DNA from: Callorhinus ursinus
Taxonomy: Eukaryota > Chordata > Mammalia > Carnivora > Otariidae
Length of the DNA: 64,000 bases
Direction of reading: 5' to 3'
Assembly (NCBI RefSeq): GCF_003265705.1
Contig: NW_020312848.1
Span: forward strand, 55,595,707 to 55,659,706
Each line of letters starts with the position of its first letter. Positions within the stretch are counted from its first letter, which is position 1. Position numbers and translations under genes: made by a program. Positions 11,880-24,144 of this stretch are shown one piece after another. The notes under the pieces are model-generated. The model ran no database searches. It was given only the letters and a program-made list of their open reading frames with translations, and was not told the DNA's origin.

Positions 11880-12285
11880 ATCTACTCATATGACTATATT
11901 CAAAAAGATAAATAATAACAAGCAATGATGAGAATGTGGAGAAATTGGAACCCTCATACACTACTGGTAAAAGTATAAAATGGTGCAGCCACTTTGGGAT
12001 ACAGTTTGGCAGCTCCTCAAAAGACTAAACATAGAAGTACAATATGACTCAGCAGTTTCACCCCTAAGTATATATTCCAGAGAAATGAAAACATATCTCT
12101 ATAAAAACCTGTAAACAAATGTTGACAGGAGCATTATTCATTATAATCAAAAAGTAGAAACAACCCAAAAGTCCATCAACTAATGGATAAGTAACATTAC
12201 TAAAAGGAAGTATTACTCATCCATCAAAAGAAATGAAGTACTGATTTATGATGCAACACTGATAACCTTAGAAATATTGTGCTGA
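11880..12285 (+). mobile_element. Ancient L1, 5' piece of an interrupted element
   Basis: Decayed ORF2 3' region, for example aatggtgcagccactttggg and 'caacccaaaagtccatcaactaatgg'. The same element resumes at about 13,140 after a younger L1 insertion; the junction motif atattgtgctga reappears as atattgtactga. Confidence 0.7.
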
Positions 12286-12353
12286 CATGAAAAAATGCTC
12301 CACGTGAGCATTTTTTAGTATGCACAATGAGATACTAACTCACACCAGTTAGA

Positions 12354-12557
12354 ATGGCTAAAATTAACAAGACAGGGGACAACAAATGTTGGCAAGGATG
12401 TAGAGAAAGGGGAACCCTCTTACACTGTTGGTGGGAATGCAAGCTGGTACAGCCACTCTGGAAAACAGTATGGAGGTTCCTTAAGAAGTTAAAAACAGAG
12501 CTATCCTACGACCCAGCAGTCACACTACTGGGTATTTACCCAAAGATACAGATGTAG
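12354..12557 (+). pseudogene. L1 ORF2 C-terminal remnant
   Basis: The open frame contains the L1 ORF2p C-terminal Cys-rich motif, C-x3-C-x7-H-x4-C in CWQGC...HCWWEC, followed by [18 protein letters not shown] and LLGIYPK. It is a fragment of the reverse-transcriptase protein, stopped at 12,555-12,557 and not functional. Confidence 0.85.
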
Positions 12558-12946
12558 TGAAAAGAAGGGGCACATGCACCCCAATGTTTGCAGCAGCAAT
12601 GTCCACAATAGCCAAACTGTAGAAGGAACCAAGATGTCCTTCAACAGATGAATGGATAAAGATGTGGTTCGTATATACAATGGAAAATTACTCAGCCATC
12701 AGAAAGGATGAACACCTACCATTTACATCCACATGGATGGAACTGGAGGGTATTATGCTAAGTGAAATAAGTCAATCAGAGAAAGACAATTATCATATAG
12801 TTTCACTCACATGTGGAATATAAGTAATAGCCTAGAGGATCTTAGGGGCAGGGAGGGAAAACTGAATGGAAAGAAATCAGAGAGGAAGATAAACCATGAG
12901 AGATTCTTGACTCTGGGAAACAAACTGAGGGTTGTGGAAAGTAGGT

Positions 12947-12970
12947 GGGTGGGGGGATGGGGTAACTGGG
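12947..12970 (+). other. G-quadruplex motif in L1 3' UTR
   Basis: Four G-runs (GGG, GGGGGG, GGGG, GGG) with loops of 1-5 nt. G-rich 3' UTR tracts are a known property of L1 elements. Confidence 0.55.
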
Positions 12971-13134
12971 TGATGGGCATTAAAGAGGACACGTGATGTG
13001 ATGAGCACTGGGTGTTACATGCAACTAACGAATCATTGAACACTACATCAGAAACGAATGATGTAATATACATTGGCTACTTGAATTTAAATGAAAAATA
13101 AATTTTTAAATTTAAAAAGTATTTTAAAAAATAT

Positions 13135-13455
13135 ATTGTACTGAGAGACAGAACCAGTCACAAAAGACCAGATACTGCGTGCATTCATTTATATGAAATG
13201 CTGGGGACAGGCAAATCTACAGAGATAAAAAGTAGATCAGTAGTTGCCTGGGGGTAGTGGGGGACGGGGGGATTGGGAGATAATAGCTAATGTGCAGTTT
13301 CTTTTGGGGGTGATGAAAATGTTCTAAAACTGACTGTGGAGATGACTGCACAACTCTGTGAATACACCAAAAACCACTGAATTGTGCATTTTAAATTTGT
13401 AAATTGTATGGTATGTGAATTATAGCTAAATAAAGCTGCTATTTTAAAAAAAAGA
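13135..13455 (+). mobile_element. Ancient L1 3' end, second piece
   Basis: Continues the L1 broken at 12,285: 'gcaaatctacagagataaaaagtagatcagtagttgcctggggg', 'gtgaatacaccaaaaaccactgaattgtgcattttaaa' and a terminal A tract. It includes G-runs at 13250-13277. Confidence 0.7.
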
Positions 13456-13459
13456 AAGA

Positions 13460-15660
13460 AACCCAAAAATATCCTAAATTATTTCCCTATGGTTCCATCT
13501 TCCACTTAGACCATTCTCCCAAAGACAGCAAAGTACATGCATTTCGTTCTACTCTTTTAGTGTAGTGCCTTTTGCGGCACTTCAGAGCTACGTGGGCCAA
13601 ACCTGCAGCCATGTGGGTGGCCTCTTCCCTTGCCCGTGCTCAGGGTCAGTCCACTGGCCCATCCCCCTCTGGAAAGGCATGAGCCACTCCCATTAACTTG
13701 GAACATTGTACACCTGTTTTCCCTTCTTTCCTTTGTTGTTGAAGAACTAGCAAAGTCCTAACTTTTAAGCTCCAAATGTTTTAGAATTAATTCTAGCTTC
13801 CTCATGCTATCAGTCGAAGAAGGCAGTGGAAAATAATTTCAACCATAGTTGGCCCACAATTTCCTTTCCATTTGCCTTCAAAACAATTTATGTGCTTTTT
13901 TCACAGATTGAAATTATCAATTTCATTTTGGATATAGTATCAACACACCCAGAGCATAATGCTCTCACTGAATAGGGAGTTGAAGGAAAGCTAAATGAGG
14001 CATTTCTAGTATTCAGGGAAAAGCCACTGCAGAATTGAACCTTTGTTTTAGAATAACCATAAAATACATAATACATATGCAGATTATGAGGTTAGTGATT
14101 TTATTCTTTAGCTGATTCCAGAACTATAATTGACACCTCACTTGTGTCAAAAAATAAAGCAGAGCATATCCTACAAGCAAACACACCTTAAATATTTTAT
14201 TGAAAGGTTTTTTTCAAATCATTGTGATATCTAAGGACCAGAGTTAATTAATTCCCCAACCATTTCCTTGAAATAAGCAGGAAGAACCTGGACATGTTGG
14301 AAAAAGTCCTGGACCAAATTCAAGAAACTTGAGTTTACATCCTGGACCTAATATTTAATAACAATGAAAACTCCCAACTCCATAAACTTCTTTGAGCCTC
14401 AGTTTCTTTGTCTCTAATATGGGTATAATAACAATTGTCTTGCCTAACTCATAGGACTATTCTTAGCAGCAAATGTAAAATGTATCTGAAGTAAAATATA
14501 AAAGACAAATACAATATTAATAATTAAGAGTTGGGTGAGAGAATTGAACCTTATTCAGTATGAAGTCACCTCCCCTCCCTTTGGTTACCAATTGTTTTCT
14601 GCAAGCATTGACCCTCTGAGAAGACTAAAATGTATTGAGTATCTTTTTTGGTAATGGCAGAATTTAACACTACCTCAGGCATTTTGTTTCATGCTTATAT
14701 CATTACCATTTTACAATGAAGAACTCAAGAATAAAAGAGGTCAAGTAACAACCAAAGTTACACAGCTAATGATTATTAGAAAAGAAATTAAAACAAAACC
14801 TTAAACTCATGTTTTTTCTACTACATGATACTGTCAGGGGAAATTCTCTTTTCCCCAACCTCTTGAACTGTTCCAATCACTTTAAGGCATCACAAATTAC
14901 AGTGTCTGCCATCAATAGCCCTGGAAATGGAGAAAGATGGTCTGAAGACTGTTGTCAAGCTCAACAGCAATAGGTTTTAATTTGCCCGGGATAGTTTCTG
15001 CCTACATTGGTTATCCTAATGTAATCATCAACAGTGCCCTCCTTGCACTCCCAGAAATGTTTTAGTTTGGACCTGAGATGTTAACATTGTCATTATACCA
15101 TGAAGGTTAATCAGAATCATCAAGGAATTAGATCAGTACTTCTCAACTGTCATCACTAGATATCAAAATTATAAATCTTTAAATGTATTAAAAATTTATA
15201 TATGTAAATATATATAAATTTTTAAATATTTAAAGTTGTATGCAGTTAAAAGGGACAGCAAAGATAAAAGAAATAGAGAAGTCATCAGCATGTAAATGAA
15301 GAATTGTGATACTGAATACATCACCATATTCAGAAAAAAAAATTCACTCACTCATAATTAGATATTTTAAAAGACAGCTTGTAAAAACAACACAAGTGTA
15401 ACACTTGATATATCCCTTCTCCACAAAGCAAGCAAAGTGAATAAGAATGCATTTTCTACTCCCCAAAGAGCTAGGTTGATTATGTTGACCCTTTTGTGTT
15501 CCTATGAGTGTGTTTTCCAGTGATACACCTTTTGGGAAAAATAGCAGTCTCAAACCAGTACTTGATTTTGCTTTTCATCCACCTCCTGATTTTAAAAAGA
15601 CAGCAGGGGTCTGTCACCTTTCACTCTTGACATTGCCAACCTTAATATTTTCTTACATTC
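13460..15660. other. Intergenic sequence, MIR fragments only
   Basis: A forward MIR-like block at about 14,310-14,480 ('gagcctcagtttctttgtctctaatatggg') and a reverse one at about 14,690-14,800 ('aaagttacacagctaatgattattag'). An AT-only stretch lies near 15,180-15,235. Otherwise nothing recognised. Confidence 0.5.
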
Positions 15661-15669
15661 TTAGTGAAT

Positions 15670-16330
15670 TAGCAAATTCATGGTACAGATGTGGAGCAAT
15701 TGGAATTTTCACTCACTGCTGGTGAAGGTGTAAATTAGTATAATCATTTTATAAAATGGAAATATCTACTATAATTGAATACACATTTACCCTTTAACTC
15801 AGCGAATATTCTTTTAGATATAAACCCAACAGAACATGTATATATCTGCACCAAAAGACTTATTCAGAAATGTTCATAACAGTATTATTCATAGTAACCC
15901 CTCAAAGGAAACAACCCATACTCCCATCAACATTAGAGTAGATAAATGAATTGTGGTTTATTCATACAATGAAACACTACACAGCAATGAAGAGAGATGA
16001 AAACAACAGAACTATTCCTCTGTACAAATGGATGTATCTCACAGTTGTGTTTAATGAAATGAATTAGACTTTTTAAAAAGTATTAAATATGATGCCCTTT
16101 ATGTAAAATTTATAACAAGCAAGTCTAATACACCATGTTACACCATGTTAGAGTTCAGGATCATAGTTACTTTGGGGGAGGAGATGAGGGTGATACAGAG
16201 ACTGGCATGCGACAGATTTCTGAGGTCTAGTAATCTTCTATTTATTGATCTGAGTGGAGTTATAGGGTGCATTTTCCTTATGATAAGTTGATCTGATGCT
16301 TATAATTTGTTCACTTTGATATGTATGTGT
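15670..16330 (+). mobile_element. Ancient L1 fragment
   Basis: Decayed L1 3' region: 'ggtgaaggtgtaaattagtataatcattttata', 'ccatcaacattagagtagataaatgaattgtgg', 'cataatttgttcac'-like end. It contains a small tandem duplication, acaccatgtt twice at 16131-16150. Confidence 0.65.
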
Positions 16331-16422
16331 ATATATATATATATTTGATATGTATATATATGATATATGTGTATATATATCATATAACACTTTAACATAT
16401 ATATATATATATATATATATAT
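16330..16422. repeat. (TA)n / (TATG)n microsatellite
   Basis: Two TA-rich runs, the second an uninterrupted AT array of about 28 bp ending before ttggctg. Confidence 0.9.
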
Positions 16423-16429
16423 TGGCTGT

Positions 16430-16805
16430 TGTGTGGAGAAAATAATTTCTGGGAGAAGAATGGAAGCAGAGTCAAGCATGGAGCCTACTGAGACGATTCA
16501 GGTTGAGATGTTAATTTAGACCAGGGAGAAGAGGTAAAAATGAAAGAAGGTGAAAGCACTGGGTTTGGAGGTAGAACTAACCGGCTTGATGGGGAAAGAG
16601 GCAATGAGGGAAATGGAAGAATTCAAGTTGACTCATAGGCTTTGAGTTTGACCAACTATGTGATGAGAATGACCAGTGGTAGAAATCAAGAGCTAAGTTT
16701 TGGACATGAAAAGCTTGAGATGTCAAAGTTATCAGCAGGGCATACAAATTTGAAGCTTTGGAACAGGCTTCCAATCATCAGCATATAGATAATATTTATA
16801 GCCAT
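16430..16805 (-). repeat. Probable L2-type ancient repeat
   Basis: Resembles a very common ancient mammalian repeat in reverse: 'ggctgttgtgtggagaaaataa', 'agctaagttttggacatgaaaagcttgagatg', 'catcagcatatagat'. Family assignment is from memory. Confidence 0.4.
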
Positions 16806-19800
16806 TACACTGGAAAGCTTTATAACTAACTCAGTTCTCAACCCTGCCCTATTCAAAATTTTACCAGTGACTATGGATAAAGATAAAAACAAAATCGCAG
16901 ATTAACAATAAAGTAATACAATGAAAACTGTCAAAAATAAAGAAACTCAAAGCATGATAAAATTTAGTAGGAATAATATAGTCATCCTGTTAAGGTCAAA
17001 TAATCAATTACTTCATATTAGCAGATGACCTAACCAAAATACAAACGAGTACAAAAGACTTAGAAAGTTTAAATCCAATGGTATTAGTCTGCATCAGCAC
17101 CAGGATAGAGCAGCCAAAGAATCAGTCTAGAGATCAATACACAGAAGGAAATATACTATGCCTGCTTTACCCCATACTGCTGAGACCCCAGACCAAGTAT
17201 TATGCTTTATGTGTGATTTTGAGATAAGAAACAGGATCAGAGAAAAAGAGAATTAGAAGAAGCATTCGGGAATAGTGACACGCGAAGAACAAATGCAGGA
17301 AATGAATCTGTTCATTTAGTAGGAACAGGGGCTAGTTTTTAAAAAATACTTTCAAACACTTCAAGGGCTGACATTTCACAGTCTTGTTTTAACTGTAGAA
17401 GGCAGAAAATGATATGGATGGATGGACGGATGGAAGGAAGAAAGAATTTCAGATAGATGGTTCTGGAACAAATAATGAAGAATTTTATAGCAACCATATT
17501 TGGGTTGCTTATAAAATAATTCCCCATTGCTAAATATTCCAACAATCTGTAAGGTCAATTATGAAGATTTGTTGATGGGTGAACACTGGTCTCGAACCTC
17601 TAAGTTCTTCCCAACCCTGAGATTAATGAGCAAGACAGTGTGACTGGGGAAAATAACATTTTGGAAAAGAAGAGAGCAGGAAAGCAAGAAAGAGAGGAGG
17701 AAAAAAGGAACAGTTCCATCATGGAAACACTCTCCCTGGCAGGAAAAAAACAAACCAACAAGAAAACACCAAAGAAACTTAGAAGAAAATAAGATCCATG
17801 GCAGGAGTGTAAGGCCTCTAAAGGAGGTTCTAATATCCTAAAACATCTCCCTACACCTAAAAGGAACTTACCTGCATTTTATTCTGTTCCTAACAGATAG
17901 TTGAACTCTGACAGATAATCAGCATCCTATAATTATAAATAATTTAAGCAGCATTCATTTGTCACCTCTTGTGTCTTGTATTATGCTATTTTTTTTAATG
18001 AAAAAGACTTGCAATACATACATGGTGGAATTGGATAAGCTTTTCCAAAGTGATAAAATAATAACTCTATTTTTTTGGCCCAAACATTTAGCTATTTGTG
18101 TTCTACTCCTTCAGAAAATACTTTGCTTTCATAGTAAGAGTCTTCAGAACCAAGTAATTTGAGTAACATGCCCTTTACAGCAACATTCTGCAAATTCTAC
18201 TATTTCCAAATAAAGTAGTGTGCAGTTTTTCAGGGCCACAGTGTTTTACTATCTAAGTTTATTTTCAGTGAAATGTTTATCCAAGAGCTTCCAATGACCA
18301 CAATAATTTTTAAAAAGGAAAAAGCATACTCGTTAGTAAAATGTGTAATTATGTGAATGTATGTAGACTGATAATAAGTGACAAGCAGAATCTTACATTC
18401 ATTCACTATTATTAAGGAGAAAATATCACTCTATTTGAGAAATAATTGTTATCATGTCCCAAAAGTGAGATGGTGACATAAATACAGATGTTATAGGAAA
18501 CAGTGCATATTTCAATGAAAAGTTTATTGTTTCTCTTGAAGATTAGCATGATGAGAATGTTCTGAATGCTCTGAAGGATTCCTATCTTTTTAAGAAAATG
18601 CAAACATCCATTAAAATTGCTTTTGAAATCAGACATTTATTCACTTACTAATTGTTTAACTAGAGGAAAATTACCTTATTCAGACACACAAGAATGCCAG
18701 CAGTCCTATATATGATGTATTTAATAGAGTAACTTCTTTAAAAAAATAGAGTAACTTCTTTAATATCTACCTTTAGATGCAATCCTCTCACTGTTCTAAA
18801 CAAGGAACCTAGAAGTTAAAAAGCAGTTGGCAGACAGAGGGCCTAATTGGGCTTCAGTAGCCAGAAAGAGTAGATAACATCTAAATTGCTTAATTTATTT
18901 TGTGCCTTTAAGTAGTGTAAAAATCTGCCTTATAGTTTTGTGTAACCACAGAACAGAAATAGACAAATATTATTTTAGTAAACTCTGTAGAAACAAAATT
19001 CTTCCCACATATTTATTGATAGAAAAATATAATCTAAAAATTCTCCTGCCCAACCCATTGGCAGTCTTCCAGTCTTCCATCTGCTCTGTGCAGTTGGATT
19101 CCCCTTGCTCTTGAGTCCCAGATGACTCTCTAGAGCATTAAAGGTCACCTAATGGACGCTAAAACACTACTTTACAAGAATCAGGTGGAAGATATTCTGT
19201 GTTTTTGTCTTTATTCTTATATTGGAAATATGCACTAATACGAAGCAAAACAAAACAAAATTTCCATCCTTTTTTCTCTTGACTAATATAGATTAGCTAT
19301 GTTGTGTTTTTAAATTGGCATTTACTCTAAATGAAAGTGAAATAACATTTGTAAAAAGAAGAATTACTAGAGAAAACAAAGGCTTCAAATTAAACTATAC
19401 TTTTTCTGTCCAAAATAAAACCCCAAACCAAGAAAACAACCTCTAGATCTGTTGTTTTATTAATTAGTAATCTTACTGTACACATTTCAGTTGGTATTTG
19501 GAAAACATATAACTATTTATCTTTATAGAGATATGTTCCCATTTGAATATGGAGGAAGTTGTACTTACTAAGAGGTTAACTTGAAAGTTAGTGCTCACCA
19601 AAAGTTAATTAGTACCAATTTCATGTTCTGGAAAGATAAAATATCAAAGTCCTATGCACATGTCTTATTTATGTATACAGTATTCCAGAAATGAATGGGA
19701 TACTCAAAAGATTAAACAGGAACATCCTTTACTTATGGAAAACAGGATAAGATAAATCTGAAATTAATTGTCATACATTGTTTTGAATAAGAATGGAATG

Positions 19801-19820
19801 ACCTATCCTCTCGGCTCTAA
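16806..19820. other. Unassigned intergenic sequence
   Basis: Contains a short GGAT-type run at about 17,411-17,436 and the direct repeat at 18724-18762. No gene, SINE or recognisable LINE in 3 kb. Confidence 0.55.
18724..18762. repeat. 17-bp direct repeat flanking five A
   Basis: atagagtaacttcttta at 18724-18740 and again at 18746-18762, perfectly matched, separated by aaaaa. Confidence 0.85.
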
Positions 19821-19839
19821 TCATGAATATGGACTTTTT

Positions 19840-20030
19840 TTTTTTTAAGATTTTATTTATTTGACAGAGGGAGAGACAGCGAGAGAGGGAACACAAGCAG
19901 GGGGAGTGGGAGAGGGAGAAGCAGGCTTCCTGCCGAGCAGGGAGCCCAATGCGGGGCTCGATCCCAGGACCCTGGGATCATGACCTGAGCCGAAGGCAGA
20001 CACTTAACGACTGAGCCCCCCGGGTGCCCC
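19840..20030 (-). mobile_element. CAN-SINE
   Basis: Reverse element ending gactgagccccccgggtgcccc. The duplication gaatatggactttt lies at 19825-19838 and 20031-20044. Confidence 0.95.
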
Positions 20031-20045
20031 GAATATGGACTTTTT

Positions 20046-21040
20046 AAGAGTGTACTTTTCCCTGTCTATTTCTAAGAGTTTCCAAACAAAAGTTAATTCT
20101 GGAAATTCTTGTGTATGAACAGAGATTTTTGGCCAGAGGAGGTGCTATTTGAAAGAGCCAGAAGATTAAGTCAGCACTAATTACAAACAAATGACTATGT
20201 CTTAATATTAAACTAAATTTCCCTGGTTCACTGGTACAAGGGTAATTTTACCTAGAATGTAGACAAAAAGACAAGTGATAGGTAAGAAAAAAAATTAACA
20301 AGCTTTCATTAAATGCCATACAACTATCTGGCACACCTCACAACAGCTGATTATTGAATAACTTTAAATAACAGGTATTTTCTTATCTGTTCCTTTAAAT
20401 TGTTTTTGTGGGAGGCTGTGCTGTGTATTGAGGAAGGGATAATTGGAGGGTCGGGGTGGAGAGAGGAGAGGATGAAAAGATACACTGATCGAGAAGGACT
20501 ATTGGACAGGGAGTTATGCAAGAAACAGTTTATGGGAAGGCCACTATCCACAGAGAGAATGGGTCGTACAGGACACTGGCGGTCTTTTCCAAATTTCTCA
20601 GGCTTAGTCCTTGCTGATAGTAAGCAAGTCTGGTTAGAGAAGCTTAAGCAATTGCCTGGCTATTCACTAACAGGTCCATGGACTTCTCTGTTAAGGTCAC
20701 CTAAAACTTGAAAAGCTATTCAGTTGCTAAAGAGTCTCAAAAATCACTAAACCTTACAGCCTGAGGGAATCAAGAGGTCCCAAATTTCCATTTTTCTAGC
20801 TATAATTATTCAAACCATTCTGGCCCATGGTAGGGAAGAACTGGAGGTTGCAAGGTAGACAGGGCCTGGGAGTTGCTTCTTGTTGGTCTCTAAATGAGGT
20901 GTATGTATCCCTTAAATAATACCAGCATTGTATTGAAAATCTGTAACTAATCAATGATAAAGGGTTCTTCTGAAAACTTAAGAGAGCAAACAAGTATCCT
21001 TAAGTTTAATTTCAAAAATCCCTGGAATTTCCGACAAATT
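20046..21040. other. Unassigned intergenic sequence
   Basis: No gene or repeat family recognised. A 103-codon open frame at 20400-20711 has no family features. Confidence 0.55.
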
Positions 21041-21053
21041 GTTGTTACAATTT

Positions 21054-21268
21054 TTTTTAAGTGTTCATTAAATTTTTTTTTTTAAGATTTTATTTATTTG
21101 ACAGAGAGAGACACAGCGAGAGAGGGAACACAAGCAGGGGGAGTGGGAGAGGCAGAAGCAGGCTTCCCGCCGAGCAGGGAGCCCGATGTGGGGCTCGATC
21201 CCAGGACCCTGGACCATGACCTGAGCAGAAGACAGAACCTTAACAACTGAGCCACCCAGGAGCCCCTG
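21054..21268 (-). mobile_element. CAN-SINE
   Basis: Reverse element, tail at the left and head caactgagccacccaggagcccc at the right. The flanking gttacaatt copies sit at about 21,045 and 21,271. The extra sequence between the left copy and the tail suggests an extended 3' tail. Confidence 0.9.
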
Positions 21269-21293
21269 GTGTTACAATTCTGAAATTTATCTT

Positions 21294-21484
21294 TTTTTTT
21301 TTTAAGATTTTATTTATTTGACAGAGAGAGACAGTGAGAGAGGGAACACAAGCAGGGGGAGTGAGAGAGGGAGAAGCAAGCTTCCCACAGAGCAAGGAGC
21401 CCAATGTGGGGCTCAATCCCAGGACCCTGGGACATGACCTGAGCCGAAGGCAGACGCTTAACGACTGAGCCACCCAGGCGCCCC
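21294..21484 (-). mobile_element. CAN-SINE
   Basis: Reverse element right after the previous one, same orientation. The diverged duplication ctgaaatttatctt / ctgaggtttatctt lies at 21280-21293 and 21485-21498. Confidence 0.95.
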
Positions 21485-21576
21485 CTGAGGTTTATCTTAA
21501 TCATGGGTTTGTAAATGGACAGCTGGAGCTTAATTTTTCCCATTCACATGAAAAACTGTTTCAATAATGTCCTATC

Positions 21577-21802
21577 TAAGGGTTCTCAGCCTAGGAAAGG
21601 AGGAGAAAGGTGATGTTGGTCCCCAGAGGACATCTGGCAATGTCTGGAAATGTTTTTGGTTGTCATAACTGGGGAGTGCTGTTGGCAACTAATGGACAGA
21701 GGGCAGAGATTCTGCTAAACATCCTGCAATCCATAAGACAGCCCCTCACAACAAAGAAGGATCTGACCCAAAACGTCATAGTGCTGAGGTTGAGAAAACC
21801 TG
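21577..21802 (+). mobile_element. MER20 (hAT-Charlie) fossil
   Basis: Clear MER20 landmarks: ggttctcagcct at the left, 'acatctggcaatgtctggaaatgtttttggttgtcataactggg', 'cagagattctgctaaacatcctgcaat', 'cccctcacaacaaagaa', and 'gctgaggttgagaaaacctg' at the right, the inverted terminal repeat. Non-autonomous and non-coding. MER20 copies carry transcription-factor sites in some tissues; that is known for the family and not shown here. Confidence 0.85.
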
Positions 21803-21976
21803 GTCTACTCCAAATGTTTTAAACATTATTAACTCATAATACTGTATGGCAAAATTAAGGAGTCCTTATTATTTTCATTAATAACCAATTTCACAATGGC
21901 AGTTTGAAAAACAGACCCTGCCCTAAAGTTGTATGTAAGCTATACAGAAGGAAAAAAAGGACACCTTTGTGATTTG

Positions 21977-22012
21977 TGAAAGAAAGAAAGAAAAGAAAAG
22001 AAAAGAAAAGAA

Positions 22013-22068
<56 letters not shown>

Positions 22069-22095
22069 GAAAGAAAGAAAGAAAAGAAAAAGAGT
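21977..22095 (+). repeat. (GAAA)n microsatellite
   Basis: About 119 bp of pure purine GAAA and GAAAA units on the + strand. Likely length-polymorphic. Confidence 0.95.
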
Positions 22096-22099
22096 GGAG

Positions 22100-23920
22100 A
22101 GAAAAAAATTAGCTATTTCTATTCATAAAGGCATTCACATACAAATTTCAATGAACCAGAAAAATCATCTTCTCAGACAATACATTGAGAAAAGTGAGGA
22201 ACAAAATAATTATAAACTATCCTACTAATAAAAACTAATCAATTATCAAGTTGTTATTCTTCAAATATATTAATATGCCATCTGAAAATCAGCGCTCCTG
22301 TCAGAAGCTATAACATAGCTAGAAGATGAATGTAACAGTATGTATTCATTATGAAATTTTTTAGTTCCCTTGGTTATAGGGCAATTTAAAAAAACTAAAG
22401 AAAGCTATGGAAGGAGTGATCATGTGATTTGGGAGATACTCATGTGCTCAGCCATTTACCTCCAACCCGCTTTCTGTCTTCTCTCTTTTCTGGTAGATTT
22501 CCCTTCCAGTTAGTAGGGACCATTTGCCTTGGTAATCACTGGTTTAAACCCCTTGAGAACAGTAGCTAACATTTTCTAAGCATCCACTAATAAGATAAGC
22601 AAAATCATTTTATAGCTCCTCTCAAAAAATCTTTGGTATTAGAATGGTGAAATGAACAAGAATTTCATCAGAATAAGAACCTTACACAGATCAATCCATG
22701 GGGGAAGTGCTCAATAAAAATTTGTAGTGAATGAATGAGTGAATCCTTTTTTAAGCTCTATGCTAAATACAACAAACCTAGATGGGTTTCTTTTAGCTTA
22801 GGTTTTAGAGTCACATTTTCATAAATACCTATCATTTTACAAATGAATCTATAATCTCAGCTGTCCATTAAGACAATGTTAATTTCTTCTGCTTTTTGGC
22901 CTCCTGGCCCTGATGCCTAAAAAATGAGTCAATTACTTTTGATAACTATTGCAAATGTCTTACTAATCCCACTGGAAATGTAAACATGATCAGAGGACAA
23001 AGAAAGGAAAGAAGCTTAGCCAGATTTTCAGCCACTGCTTAAAGTCACTCTAGCGCTATGGGAATGACTTTCTTCTTCAGCAATATCTTAAAATCTGGGA
23101 TTATTTTAAGAAAAATAAACCTTTACAAAATGTTAGTTAGCTATAAACTCATTTCTTTTCCGTTTCCTGGTAATCATTATTATGAATTTTCTTAAGTATT
23201 AAACTCTTCTATTCACTTTGATAAGCAGTTTTTGGGCAACAACTCTAGAAGAGCCCCAACTCTTAGAGTCAGTCTGCTTAGGCGAAAGGAGGAGGTAGAG
23301 AGGGATAGAAAAAGCAATAAGCAAAATGTGTAAATCATCACTTTGGAATGAACTGAACGTGAATAAAATTGGGAAAGGAAAGTAAGAAAAGAGAATGGGC
23401 CAGTAGGACCACCTCTGAGACAGGAGGGGCACCATGACAGGCATGAGATTCAGCCATGGGGTTACAACACTGCTATCCATTTAATTATTAGAAATATTTT
23501 TTGGCTCCCAAATATTTTTCCTATTCAGATCCTGCTCTTTGTGTATGCTTTTTATTGTTTCAAAAAGTCTTTTTTTTTTAATAAGTAATTCTTCAAATCC
23601 AGTTCACACACCAGGATTTAATACGTGCAGCAAGTTCCAAATACATTGTATTTCAGCAATACTTAGTGTGTTCCTACTATGTCTTAGGCCCTGAGCAAAC
23701 AGCAGGCACCCCACAAGTGTAAGACCCTTTTACTTTTGGCAAATTTTCACTAAGTACTTTCTCAGTCCCCAAACAAGTATCTTAAGTCCACCATAAATAT
23801 GCACAATCCTTCCTTCTGAAAGCTTTTGAGTGAGCACTCAGCAGTCTGATTCTTCTCCTGCAGAGTGGCTTTATGGTAGGGGTTTGTTCGCATGTTTCCT
23901 ACAGGTAGTTGTGGATGTGA
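22100..23920. other. Intergenic sequence with small L2 traces
   Basis: A forward L2 end at about 22,680-22,745 ('agtgctcaataaaaatttgtagtgaatgaatgag') and a reverse L2-like end at about 23,650-23,720. The rest is unassigned. Confidence 0.45.
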
Positions 23921-23937
23921 CTGCATTGACATCTTTC

Positions 23938-24144
23938 TTTAAAATCATTTTTTTTAAAGATTTTATTTATTTATTTGACAGAGAGAGAGATAGGGAGAGC
24001 AGGAACACAAGCTGGGGGAGTGGGAGAGGGAGAAGCAGGCTTCCCGCGGAGCAGGGAGCCCGATGCGGGGCTCGATCCCAGGACCCTGGGATCATGACCT
24101 GAGCTGAAGGCAGACGCTTAACGACTGAGCCACCCAGGCGCCCC
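23938..24144 (-). mobile_element. CAN-SINE
   Basis: Full-length reverse element. The perfect 16-bp duplication tgcattgacatctttc lies at 23922-23937 and 24145-24160. Confidence 0.96.

Larger units (their letters stand above)
12286..13130 (+). mobile_element. 5'-truncated carnivore-lineage L1
   Basis: A younger L1 end nested in the older one. It holds the ORF2 C-terminus (12354-12557 region), the 'gatgaatggataaagatgtgg' block, and a G-rich 3' UTR ('gatgggcattaaagaggacacgtgatgtgatgagcactgggtgttacatgcaac') typical of carnivore L1, then an A/T tail. Its 5' edge carries a hairpin at 12290-12316. Confidence 0.8.

Noticed and set aside
21977..22095. Repeat array that could be mistaken for CRISPR-like direct repeats
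   Set aside because: Simple GAAA microsatellite in a mammalian genome, with no spacers.
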